A stretch of DNA of 64,000 nt, from the NCBI RefSeq assembly GCF_027923705.1, contig NZ_AP026442.1, forward strand, positions 3,224,001 through 3,288,000, given 5' to 3'. The notes below the pieces were generated by a model. That model was given only the letters and a program-made list of their open reading frames with translations, did not search any database and was not told where the DNA came from. Origin of the DNA: Cellulomonas sp. NTE-D12 (GTDB lineage Bacteria; Actinomycetota; Actinomycetes; Actinomycetales; Cellulomonadaceae). A program made the translations under genes and the position numbers. Within the stretch, counting starts at the first letter, position 1. Each line of letters opens with the position of its first letter. Positions 46,061 through 54,180 of this stretch are shown here, in pieces.

Positions 46061-48960
46061 GCACGCCGTTCGTCGCCCGTGCGGCACAGGTCGAGCGCCT
46101 CTGGGAGGCGTTCGAGGGCGCGAGCGCGGGCGAGCCGTCGCTGGTGGTCGTCGCCGGTGACGCCGGCGTCGGCAAGACGCGGCTGGTGCGCCACGTGAGG
46201 AGCCTGGCCAAGCAGGCCGGCGCCCGGACGGTCGTGTCGGCGTGCGTCGACCTCGGTGAGATCGGCCTGCCGTACCTGCCGTTCGCGGCGGCGCTCGCGA
46301 CGCTGCAGGGCCTGGAGCCGGACGTGGTCGACGCGGTGGTGGCGGACCGTCCGGCGCTCGGCCGGCTGCTGCCCGGCGGGACGGACCGACCGGCCCGGGC
46401 CGACGAGGCGCAGGACCGGTTCGAGCTCTTCGAGGGCGTGGCCGACGTGCTGGCTCGCATGGGCACGGCCGAGCGGCCGCTGCTGGTGGTGCTCGAGGAC
46501 CTGCACTGGGCGGACGCCTCGTCGCGGGACCTGCTGCGTTTCCTGGTCAGCCGCCTGGCCATGCAGCACCTGCTGCTGGTCGCCACGTACCGCACGGACG
46601 ACCTGCACCGGCGCCACGCCCTGCGCCCGCTGATCGCCGAGCTGGTGCGGCACCCGCGCGTGCAGCGGCTGGAGCTGCTGCCGTTCGACGAGCCGGAGCT
46701 GCGGGAGTTCACCACGGCGGTGCTCGGTGCTCCCTTGGACGACGACACCTTCGGCCGGGTGGTCGCCCGCTCGGAGGGCAACGCGTACTTCGCCGAGGAG
46801 CTGCTGGCGGCCGGTCCCGAGACGGACGAGCTGCCGTGGTCCCTGGTCGACGTGCTGCGCGTGCGGCTCGAGGCGCTGCAGCCCGCGTCCCAGCGCCTGG
46901 CCGAGCTGGTCGCCGCCGCCGGACGCAGCGTCCCGGAGACGCTGCTGCGCGCCGCAGCCGCGGCCGACGACTCCGCGGTGCTGAGCGGGCCGGGCGCCGT
47001 GGACCTCGCCCTGCGGGACGCCGTCGCCCAGCACGTGCTGGCCGCCGAGGACGGCGGCCGCATCGCGTTCCGGCACGCCCTGCTGGCCGAGGCGGTGTAC
47101 GGGGACCTGCTGCCCGGCGAGAAGTCGGGCCTCCACCGCGCCTACCTCCGCGCGATGCAGGCCGACCCGACCGTCGCCTCGTCGGCCCGTCTGGCCAGCC
47201 ACGCGCTGCGCGCCCCGGACCTCGACGTGGCGCTCACCGCCTCCTACGCCGCGGCGAGCGAGGCGCAGGCCGTGCTGGCGCCCGAGGAGCAGCTGCAGCA
47301 CCTCGAGGTGGTGCTCCGGCTGTGGGACGCGGCCCCTCGTGCAGCCGCCGGGCTGCCGGAGGACCACGTGGCGCTCCTGGGCCTCGCGGCGGGCGCGGCG
47401 TCGGAGGCCGGGCGGGCGGACCACGCGCTGCAGCTGGCTCGCGCCGCGGTCGACGAGACCGGCCACGACCCACGCCGCCAGGCGGGCTGCCGCACGGCGC
47501 TCGCCCGGTTCCTGCTCGATGCCGACCGGGTGCACGAGGCCCGGACCGAGGCGTCCCGCGCCGTGGCCGTGCTCGACGAGCCGTCCGCCGACCGCGCGTG
47601 GGCGCTCGCCACCTACGCGCGCGCCGCGATGAACATGGACCTCGACGAGGAGGCCGAGGTGGTGGCGACCCAGGCGCTCGAGGTGGCGCGGGCCGTCGGC
47701 GCCACCGACGCCGAGTCGGACGCGCTGACCACGCGGGCGCTGCTGGTCAGGGAGTCCCCGGAACGGTCCGAGGAGCTGCTCGAGGCGGCGCTGGTGCGCG
47801 CCGAGGAGTCCGGGGACCTGGCGACGGAGCTGCGGACCCGGTTCAACCTGGTGTCCGGCCGCTACTACGCGGGTGACCTCGCCGGGGCCGCCGCGCTCGC
47901 GGCGAGCAGCGTGGCGCGCGCCGAGCGGCTCGGCGCCGGCCGCGGGGCGTACACGCTGGAGCTGCGCTGGATGGCGGAGCTGATCCGGTACCAGTCGGGC
48001 GACCTCACCCCCGGGTCGGCGGCGCGCGCCCCGGTCGACCAGTGGGACGAGCACACGTCGTGGCTGGCCGTGGCGTGCACGTACGCCGCCGTCGCGCGGG
48101 GTGACGAGGACGCCGTCGAGCGCGGACGGGCCCTGGTGGCGCACCGGGACCGGGACCCGCAGATCCTGCTGATCGCGGGCGGCACCACGGTCGACGCGCT
48201 GACGTGGCGGGGCGAGCCCGACGCCGCCGTCGAGCTGGCGGCGGACGTGATGACCGGGGTGGCCGCCTCCTGGGGCGAGTACGTGCTCGGCGGCATCTGG
48301 GTGTGCGCGCTCGCGCTGGCGGCGCACGCCGATGCGACGGAGGAGGAGCGGCTCGCCGGCCGGGACGTCACGCAGCGGCTCGAGGCCGGCGAACGGCTGC
48401 TGTCGCACGCCGAGGACACCGCGGTGAAGGGTCGTCCGCGCGGCGGCCGGCTGGGGCCGGAGGGTCGCGGCTGGGCCGCACGGGCCCGCGCCGAGCACGC
48501 GCGGCTGAACGGCCGACCGGAGCCGGAGCTGTGGGCGGCGGCGGTGGCGGAGTTCGGCAACGGGTTCCGCTACGAGGTGGCCCGCACGCGGTGGCGGTGG
48601 GCCGAGGCGCTGCTGGCCGCCGGCGACCGCAGCGGTGCCCAGGGGCAGGCGTTGACCGCGCTGGCGGAGGCCGAGGCGATGGGGGCGCGGCCGCTGGCCA
48701 CCGCGGTGCGGGCGCTGGCGCGCCGGGGCCGGCTCGAGCTGCCCGGCACCCGGGCCGAGACGGCGGACGTGCTGACGGCCCGCGAGGCGGAGGTGCTGCG
48801 CCTGGTGGCCCAGGGGCTGTCCAACCGGCAGATCGGCGAGCGGCTGTTCATCTCCGCCAAGACCGTGTCCGTGCACATCTCCAACCTGCTGGCCAAGCTC
48901 GGCGTGTCCGGTCGCGCGGAGGCCGTCGCGGTGGCCCACCACCGAGGGCTGCTGAGCTGA
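46042..48960 (+). CDS. Large LuxR (LAL) transcriptional regulator
   Basis: A 972-residue regulator: N-terminal STAND/AAA ATPase (Walker A GDAGVGKTRL, Walker B LLVVLEDLHWAD), about 500 residues of Ala/Leu helical TPR-like repeats, and a C-terminal LuxR HTH (LTAREAEVLRLVAQGLSNRQ, then GERLFISAKTVSVHISNLLAK). It probably integrates a ligand signal with ATP to activate nearby genes. ATG 46042; 46057 is also in frame. The truncated relative at 34005-35153 lacks the HTH. Confidence 0.88.
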   Translation: MARSPMSTPFVARAAQVERLWEAFEGASAGEPSLVVVAGDAGVGKTRLVRHVRSLAKQAGARTVVSACVDLGEIGLPYLPFAAALATLQGLEPDVVDAVVADRPALGRLLPGGTDRPARADEAQDRFELFEGVADVLARMGTAERPLLVVLEDLHWADASSRDLLRFLVSRLAMQHLLLVATYRTDDLHRRHALRPLIAELVRHPRVQRLELLPFDEPELREFTTAVLGAPLDDDTFGRVVARSEGNAYFAEELLAAGPETDELPWSLVDVLRVRLEALQPASQRLAELVAAAGRSVPETLLRAAAAADDSAVLSGPGAVDLALRDAVAQHVLAAEDGGRIAFRHALLAEAVYGDLLPGEKSGLHRAYLRAMQADPTVASSARLASHALRAPDLDVALTASYAAASEAQAVLAPEEQLQHLEVVLRLWDAAPRAAAGLPEDHVALLGLAAGAASEAGRADHALQLARAAVDETGHDPRRQAGCRTALARFLLDADRVHEARTEASRAVAVLDEPSADRAWALATYARAAMNMDLDEEAEVVATQALEVARAVGATDAESDALTTRALLVRESPERSEELLEAALVRAEESGDLATELRTRFNLVSGRYYAGDLAGAAALAASSVARAERLGAGRGAYTLELRWMAELIRYQSGDLTPGSAARAPVDQWDEHTSWLAVACTYAAVARGDEDAVERGRALVAHRDRDPQILLIAGGTTVDALTWRGEPDAAVELAADVMTGVAASWGEYVLGGIWVCALALAAHADATEEERLAGRDVTQRLEAGERLLSHAEDTAVKGRPRGGRLGPEGRGWAARARAEHARLNGRPEPELWAAAVAEFGNGFRYEVARTRWRWAEALLAAGDRSGAQGQALTALAEAEAMGARPLATAVRALARRGRLELPGTRAETADVLTAREAEVLRLVAQGLSNRQIGERLFISAKTVSVHISNLLAKLGVSGRAEAVAVAHHRGLLS

Positions 48961-49017
48961 GCCGGCAGGCCGGCGGCAGGGGGTGCCGGTGTCGGTGCGC
49001 GGCTCTAGCGTGAGCCC

Positions 49018-50088
49018 ATGCCGAGCGCCAGCACGCCCGCCGTCGAGCTCGAGGTGCGCGGCCGCACCGTGCGCGTGTCCAACCCGGACCGGGTCTACTT
49101 CGCCGAGCGGGGACTGAGCAAGCTCGACGTGGTGGAGTACTTCGTCGCGGTGGGTGACGGGATCCTCGGCGCGCTGCTGGACCGCCCGACGACGCTGGAA
49201 CGCTGGCCCCGCGGCTGGTTCGCCGACGCGAAGCGGGCCACCCGCGCCGACTCGTCAGGCGACGCGTTCTACCAGAAGCGGGTGCCGCAGGGCGCCCCCG
49301 ACTACGTCCAGACCAGCCGGATCGGCTTCCCGAGCGGTCGCACGGCCGACGAGGTGGCACCGACCGAGCTGGCCGTCGTCGCCTGGGCGGCCAACCTCGG
49401 CACGCTGACCTTCCACCCCTGGCCGGTGGTGCGCGACGACGTCGACCGGCCTGACCAGCTGCGCATCGACCTGGACCCGCAGCCGGGCACCGACTTCACC
49501 GATGCCGCCCGGGTCGCGCCGCACGTCCGCGAGCTGCTGACCGAGCACGGTCTGACGGGGTTCCCCAAGACGTCCGGTGGCCGCGGCATCCACGTCTTCG
49601 TGCCGATCGAGCCGCGCTGGACCTTCACGGAGGCCCGGCGCGCCACCATCGCGTTCGGCCGGGAGCTGACCCGCCGGCTGCCGGAGCAGGTGACGGTGAA
49701 GTGGTGGAAGGAGGAGCGCGGCTCGAAGATCTTCGTCGACTACAACCAGATGGCCCGCGACCGCACCATCGCCTCGGCCTACTCCGTGCGGGCCAACGCC
49801 CGTGCCACCGTGTCCGCTCCCCTGCGCTGGGACGAGATCGCCGACGTGGCACCCGACGACTTCGACGTCACGACGATGCCGGCGCGGTTCGCCGAGGTCG
49901 GCGACCTCTTCGCCCCGCTGGTCGCCCACCGTGAGCCGCGCTACTCGATCGAGTCGCTGCTGGAGCTGGCCGAGCGGCAGGAGCGCGACGAGGGCGAGGG
50001 TGACCTGCCCTATCCGCCCGAGTACCCGAAGATGCCGGGCGAGCCCAAGCGCGTGCAGCCCAGCAAGGACGCCGACCGCCCCCGCTGA
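49018..50088 (+). CDS. LigD-type primase-polymerase (PolDom), stand-alone
   Basis: A 356-residue archaeo-eukaryotic primase-like polymerase of the LigD PolDom family. Metal-binding RIDLDPQPG and the KTSGGRGIHVFVPI, KWWKEERGSKIFVDYNQM and SAYSVRANARATVSAPL segments are complete. In NHEJ it fills gaps with ribonucleotides. There is no adjacent ligase, nuclease domain or ku gene, so it is a split-out domain. A TAGCGT -10 (49006-49011) ends 6 nt before the ATG, so the mRNA is probably leaderless. Confidence 0.9.
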   Translation: MPSASTPAVELEVRGRTVRVSNPDRVYFAERGLSKLDVVEYFVAVGDGILGALLDRPTTLERWPRGWFADAKRATRADSSGDAFYQKRVPQGAPDYVQTSRIGFPSGRTADEVAPTELAVVAWAANLGTLTFHPWPVVRDDVDRPDQLRIDLDPQPGTDFTDAARVAPHVRELLTEHGLTGFPKTSGGRGIHVFVPIEPRWTFTEARRATIAFGRELTRRLPEQVTVKWWKEERGSKIFVDYNQMARDRTIASAYSVRANARATVSAPLRWDEIADVAPDDFDVTTMPARFAEVGDLFAPLVAHREPRYSIESLLELAERQERDEGEGDLPYPPEYPKMPGEPKRVQPSKDADRPR

Positions 50089-50120
50089 CCGGCGCCCGCG
50101 TCAGCCGGTCCGACCCTTCG

Positions 50121-50585
50121 TCAGCCGTCGCCCCCGACGCCGAGCGCGGTGAGCAGCCGGCTCAGGACGCCCACCGGGTCGTGCAGCACGCGGAACCCGT
50201 CGCGCACCACCCGGGCGGTGCCGTCGTCCACCGGCTCGGTCGCCCATTCGCGCGGCACGATCCCCAGCTCGACCTCCAGGCCGCTCGCCAGCCGCACCCG
50301 TCGCTCCGTCAGCACTCCCCAGGCCTGGGTGCGCACCGGCATCACGTCCTGGCCGACCGCAGCCGGGATCCAGTCGTCCGCCCGGATCCAGCGCTCGGGC
50401 ACGTAGGTCAGCAGGACGAGGTCCACGTCGGAGTCCGCACGCGCCGCCCCACGTGCCCACGACCCCGCCAGCCCCACCGCGACGACGTCGGGACGGGCCG
50501 CCGCCCACGCCGCCACGGAGCGGCACACGGCCAGGACCTCGTCCCGCCGGCTCGGCTCGGACGGCATGCTCGGTCCCTCGGTCAT
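50121..50585 (-). CDS. MNT-type nucleotidyltransferase domain protein
   Basis: A 154-residue protein with the pol-beta-like NTase motif LAGSWARGAARADSDVDLVL and the later acidic residue in LEVELGIVPREW. It resembles small MNT enzymes that modify proteins or RNA, but no HEPN partner gene is adjacent, so it cannot be called a toxin-antitoxin pair. ATG 50585 or 50567. It lies just after the LigD-like polymerase gene, convergently. Confidence 0.75.
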   Translation of the reverse strand: MTEGPSMPSEPSRRDEVLAVCRSVAAWAAARPDVVAVGLAGSWARGAARADSDVDLVLLTYVPERWIRADDWIPAAVGQDVMPVRTQAWGVLTERRVRLASGLEVELGIVPREWATEPVDDGTARVVRDGFRVLHDPVGVLSRLLTALGVGGDG

Positions 50586-50621
50586 CGGTGGTCCGTCAGG
50601 GCGCGCTGCGCGGGCGACCCG

Positions 50622-51620
50622 TCAGCCCGTGTACTCGTAGTGCCAGTACTCCGGCCCCGACCCGTTCTGCAGCGCCCATGTCGGCTGCACCCAGCCGAAC
50701 GACGGACCGTGCGCCAGCAGCCACGCACGCTGCGCGCTGTTCCAGCCGTACTCGCACGGCAGCTCCGGCACGTCGATCGCCTTGCCGAAGCCGTGCGGCG
50801 ACGTCCCCGGCACCGCGGCGACGGTGCCGAGCGCGGCGCGCATCGCCACCTGCGTCGCGTAGTCCCGGTACGCCAGGTCGATGTCCAGGTCGTGCCCGAA
50901 CGCCGCCCGGAACGCGACGTTCAGCCGTTCGAGCGCCTGCGCCGCCGAGGTGAGCAGGTAGAAGCGGGTGCCGTGCGAGTCGGTGGTCCACGACAGCGCC
51001 GTCATGGACGAGGCCGGCAGGTTCCCGTTCGAGCCGTCGCCGGTCGCGGTGGGCACCGACGTCCAGAACGGCGGCCCGGTGTAGGTGGTGCGGCAGGGGT
51101 CGACGGACGACGTCGGCGCGGGGCTCGCTGCGGCACGGGCCCTCGCCGCTGCCTGGGCCGCTGCCTGCGCCGCCCGGGCGGCCTGCCAGGCCTGCTGCGC
51201 CTGGTCCGCCTGCGCCGCGGCGGTGGAGACGGAGGCGGTGAGCGTCGCGGCGCGGGCGGGCGCGACGGTCCCGGCGAGCGCCTGGTCGGCCTCGGCGAGC
51301 GCCGACGCCAGGGCCGTGCGCACCGCGTCGTCGGACACCTGCCCGGCGCTGCCGTCGAGCACGGCACGTGCTGCGGCGACCGCCTGCTGCAGCTCGGCAC
51401 GGGACTGGTCGGTCAGGCCCTGGGCCGCCGCCTGCGCAGCCTGGGCCGTCAGGCCGGACACCTGCGACGCGTCGTCGCTCACGGCCGCGGCCGCCCGAGC
51501 CGACGTCAGCTCGTCCGCCGCAGCGGCCGGCCGCCGTCCGTCCTGCCAGGCCCAGGCCCCCGTGCCACCCGCACCCAGCACCAGGGCGGCGGCGAGCGCG
51601 ACAGCGGCGGGACGACGGAT
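50622..51620 (-). CDS. Exported M15 peptidase, apparent ATC start codon
   Basis: A 332-residue wall peptidase paralogous to the 35177-36709 product. The signal peptide (RRPAAVALAAALVLGAGG), Ala/Gln coiled coil and C-terminal M15 domain are present, with the zinc motifs SPHGFGKAIDVPE and EYWHYEYTG. No ATG, GTG or TTG in frame gives a complete signal peptide. ATC at 51620 sits 6 nt after GGGGAGG and gives a perfect signal peptide. An upstream CTG pair (about 51660) is the only other option. The start may be non-canonical, or a mutated ATG. Confidence 0.8.
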   Translation of the reverse strand: MRRPAAVALAAALVLGAGGTGAWAWQDGRRPAAAADELTSARAAAAVSDDASQVSGLTAQAAQAAAQGLTDQSRAELQQAVAAARAVLDGSAGQVSDDAVRTALASALAEADQALAGTVAPARAATLTASVSTAAAQADQAQQAWQAARAAQAAAQAAARARAAASPAPTSSVDPCRTTYTGPPFWTSVPTATGDGSNGNLPASSMTALSWTTDSHGTRFYLLTSAAQALERLNVAFRAAFGHDLDIDLAYRDYATQVAMRAALGTVAAVPGTSPHGFGKAIDVPELPCEYGWNSAQRAWLLAHGPSFGWVQPTWALQNGSGPEYWHYEYTG

Positions 51621-51843
51621 GGCGTACCTCCCCGATCGGTGCGACGGGGTCCGCAGCAGCGCAGTGCGACGGACGAGCCAGGCTAACCCGGTCCCCCGCG
51701 CGGCGCCCAGCCCCGGACGCGGCCGGAGCCCGTGCCCCGAGGCGGCAGACGACTGGGACCGACGACCCCCGGGACCACCCGCGGGAGCGATCTCACTCTT
51801 CGGGTTCCTCAAGACCGGCGCGGCGCTGGTCGATCCCCAGACC

Positions 51844-53109
51844 ATGACCGAGTTGACTGCGATGGTGCAGACGCTCACGCCCGACCCCACCCTCGTCGGC
51901 CCGCGTGACCTCACCTCGCACGAGCACGCCGACCTCGACCGGCTGCGGGCGCCGCTCGCCGGCAGCGTCGACCGCACGGACTCCCGCGCGCTGAGCTGGT
52001 TCTGGGACCGGGTGGTCCCGCAGCCCGGCACGCCGGCACCGGCGGGACTCGTGGAGTGGGTCGGGGTCGCGCTCGGCGACCTGCTGGTCACCCATGTCGC
52101 CGGTTCGCGCTGGGTGGTGTGCCCGGGACCGTCCGGACCGACGCTCGGCATCGTCGGCGATGCGCACCCCCTGGCACCGGTGGTGCCGATCCCCGACGCG
52201 CAGGACCGGTGGGACGCCGGCGCCCACGGCTGGATCGGCGGCTACCTCGGCGCCGCAGCCGCGCACCTGGCGGGCGTCACGATGCCGCAGCCGCGCGTGT
52301 CGGTCGAGAACGTGACCTCTTCGGAGCGCACCACGGGGCCGGCACCCGCGCCCGTGGACGACGAGCCCTCCGCCCCTGCCGACTCCCTCGCCGACTCGCT
52401 CGCCGCCACCGGCGGCGAGCAGGACGCCGCACCGGTCGCGCCCGAGGCGAAGGAGTGGACCCCCGTCGTCGTGCCGGCGCCGGGAACACCCCTGCCCAGC
52501 CGTCACCACGCCGCGGCGGACCCGACCGACGTCGCGACCATCGATGCCGGACCGGCTGCGGATGCGGGCGCGGCCACCGACACAGGGCCGGCCACCGCCG
52601 AGCCGGCTGCGGTCGAGCCCAGCGCCGTCGAGCCCAGCGCCGTCGCGCCGGACACGGTCGAGCCGGTCACCGCCGCGCCAGCCACCCCCCAGCGGCCGAC
52701 CAACCTGCCGCACCCCCCGTCGACCGCCGCGCAGGAGCTGGCGCTGCGCGCCCTCGAGCACGCGCTGGTGGTGCTGCGCCGCGGACCGTTCGACCGCGAG
52801 GCCTTCGTCATGCTGGTCGACGACTCGGGCACCCGCACCCTCGCCTGCACCGGTGAGCCGTCGCAGGCCCTGCGACAGGCGCGGGACACCGCACGCACCT
52901 CCGGCGCCCGCGCCGTGGCGATCGGATGGATCGACCGGCACCCGGCCGGCGTCCCGGACCCGCGTCAGGGGTTCCCGGCGGTGCTGATCGAGGCGTCGGA
53001 GGCCGGAGCGCCGGGGCTGAAGGTGGCGCACCGGTTCGTCGAGGACGCGCTCGGCACCGGCCCGCTCGGCGACCCCGTGCTGGTGGGCGAGGTCCCGCCG
53101 CTGCTCTAG
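51844..53109 (+). CDS. DUF3806-domain protein 2 with long linker
   Basis: A 421-residue protein. Its first 160 residues contain a DUF3806-like domain (LVEWVGVALGDLLVTHVAGS and DRWDAGAHGWIGGYLGAAAA), paralogous to 37932-38561. A 150-residue Ala/Thr/Pro/Val linker with SAVEPSAVE-type repeats follows, then a second conserved domain (ELALRALEHALVVLRRG to the end). Start ATG 51844 is uncertain; in-frame codons upstream read ISLFGFLK, like the MPLFRR start of the paralogue, with no NTG codon. It is divergent from the second M15 gene. Confidence 0.65.
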   Translation: MTELTAMVQTLTPDPTLVGPRDLTSHEHADLDRLRAPLAGSVDRTDSRALSWFWDRVVPQPGTPAPAGLVEWVGVALGDLLVTHVAGSRWVVCPGPSGPTLGIVGDAHPLAPVVPIPDAQDRWDAGAHGWIGGYLGAAAAHLAGVTMPQPRVSVENVTSSERTTGPAPAPVDDEPSAPADSLADSLAATGGEQDAAPVAPEAKEWTPVVVPAPGTPLPSRHHAAADPTDVATIDAGPAADAGAATDTGPATAEPAAVEPSAVEPSAVAPDTVEPVTAAPATPQRPTNLPHPPSTAAQELALRALEHALVVLRRGPFDREAFVMLVDDSGTRTLACTGEPSQALRQARDTARTSGARAVAIGWIDRHPAGVPDPRQGFPAVLIEASEAGAPGLKVAHRFVEDALGTGPLGDPVLVGEVPPLL

Positions 53110-53192
53110 CTGCGGCTGGCGCTCGGCTCGGGCTGGCGCCCGGCTCCGGCTGGGCTGATGGTCCGGGTTGCGTCGACCTCCGGACACAGGAA

Positions 53193-53219
53193 TCGCCCGG
53201 CGACGTCGTCGTCGGGCGA
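53193..53219 (+). terminator. Hairpin after DUF3806 gene 2
   Basis: TCGCCCGGCGAC pairs with GTCGTCGGGCGA around a 3-nt loop, 12 bp including one wobble, followed by CTCGGTTTGA. It lies about 85 bp beyond the stop codon. Confidence 0.6.
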
Positions 53220-53280
53220 CTCGGTTTGACCGGCCTCGCGTGAGACCTGCGGGCGCGACGCTGCGTCCGCGTGGTGCGTC

Positions 53281-53502
53281 TCAGGCGATGCGGCGCTTGG
53301 CGCGGAACTCGTCGGCGATCTGCTGGGCCTGCAGGCTGATCAGGGCCCGGTAGTACTCGAAGAGGATGGCCACCCGCTCGGCGGGCACCTCGTCGTCGCC
53401 GTCGCGCGCCGCCAGCCACTCGTACTTCGCCACGCGGATCTCCGCGTCCGATATGTACAGCTGCCAGTCCGCTGTCGTCGGGAGCTCGTTGTTCGGTTCC
53501 AT
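53281..53502 (-). CDS. Small conserved hypothetical protein
   Basis: A 73-residue acidic-then-basic helical protein opening MEPNNELPTTADWQLYISDAE and ending DEFRAKRRIA. The composition and good codon use suggest a real gene; similar short proteins seem to exist in other Micrococcales, but no function is known. The ATG start has no strong ribosome-binding site. It is transcribed away from the 28-bp palindrome upstream. Confidence 0.6.
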   Translation of the reverse strand: MEPNNELPTTADWQLYISDAEIRVAKYEWLAARDGDDEVPAERVAILFEYYRALISLQAQQIADEFRAKRRIA

Positions 53503-53562
53503 GCCGTGAGTCTGGACCGGCCGGAGTGCGCCTGGGACGAACGTCCCGTGTTTTCGCCCCCC

Positions 53563-53590
53563 GTGACAACGTGTCGCGACACCGTGTCAC
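53563..53590. promoter_or_regulatory. 28-bp palindromic operator-like site
   Basis: GTGACAACGTGTCG is followed directly by CGACACCGTGTCAC, a near-perfect palindrome with two mismatched positions per half, whose core GTGTCGCGACAC is exact. It lies 60 bp upstream of the 73-residue gene, where a repressor would overlap the promoter. It is the most symmetrical dyad without a loop in the window. The binding protein is unknown. Confidence 0.65.
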
Positions 53591-53706
53591 ATAACCCGCC
53601 CGGGTGAGCGACCCACCACCAGCACCGGTCCTGACCTGCGAGGACACACCCGCTCAGATTTTGGACGATTGTCATGGTCAAGCGTCCAGTTCACCCTTTA
53701 CTGCCA

Positions 53707-54009
53707 CTAGGCGAGACGGCTCCGGGGGCTCTCCGGGGCGTCGACCGAGCCGTCGGCACCGTCCTCGTCCAGCTGCCGGTGCAGCCCGTCGAGCTCCGTC
53801 CGGAGCTCCGCAGCCGTCTGCGCCCACCGGCGCGCGTCCTCGTCCCGGCCCCACACCTCCGCGTAGCCGCGGGCGCGGAACATCGCCAGGCTCAGGCGAA
53901 CGGTGGTGTCGCGGACGCGTGCCCGCAGGAACGCCTCCTGCAGCCCCGCCAGCCCGGGGTCGCCGGGCTGCCCGACGAGCGGGTCGCGTCGGTCGACGGA
54001 GGCGGTCAT
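53707..54009 (-). CDS. Small hypothetical protein
   Basis: A 100-residue helical protein (VRLSLAMFRARGYAEVWGRD, then AQTAAELRTELDGLHRQLDE) with an acidic middle and a C-terminal SPRSRLA. It might form a coiled coil. No family is recognised; it lies 204 bp from the 73-residue gene with the palindrome between, in the same direction. The call depends on codon use and a plausible start. Confidence 0.5.
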   Translation of the reverse strand: MTASVDRRDPLVGQPGDPGLAGLQEAFLRARVRDTTVRLSLAMFRARGYAEVWGRDEDARRWAQTAAELRTELDGLHRQLDEDGADGSVDAPESPRSRLA

Positions 54010-54110
54010 GCCCTACCGATCGGCCGGTGAGGGCCGATCAGTGAGTCATCCGGCACGACTACGCGGGAGATCACACGGCGGCAGGGCCGAACCGGTCAGG
54101 TACCGCTCCC

Positions 54111-54180
54111 CGTCGGGCACCCCTCGTCAGGCACCCCCCGTCAGGCACCCCTCGTCAGGCACCCCTCGTCAGGCACCACT
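54111..54180. repeat. Five tandem 14-bp repeats covering a stop codon
   Basis: Five adjacent copies of CGTCAGGCACCCCT, two of them identical, with diverged copies on both flanks (from about 54,092 to 54,197). The last copy encodes the final residues and stop codon of the adjacent hydrolase on the minus strand. Each unit carries a TGA in that frame or a related one, so copy changes do not extend the protein. Confidence 0.8.

Noticed and set aside
50121..50585. MNT-HEPN toxin-antitoxin pair
   Set aside because: Only the nucleotidyltransferase is present; no HEPN gene lies on either side.
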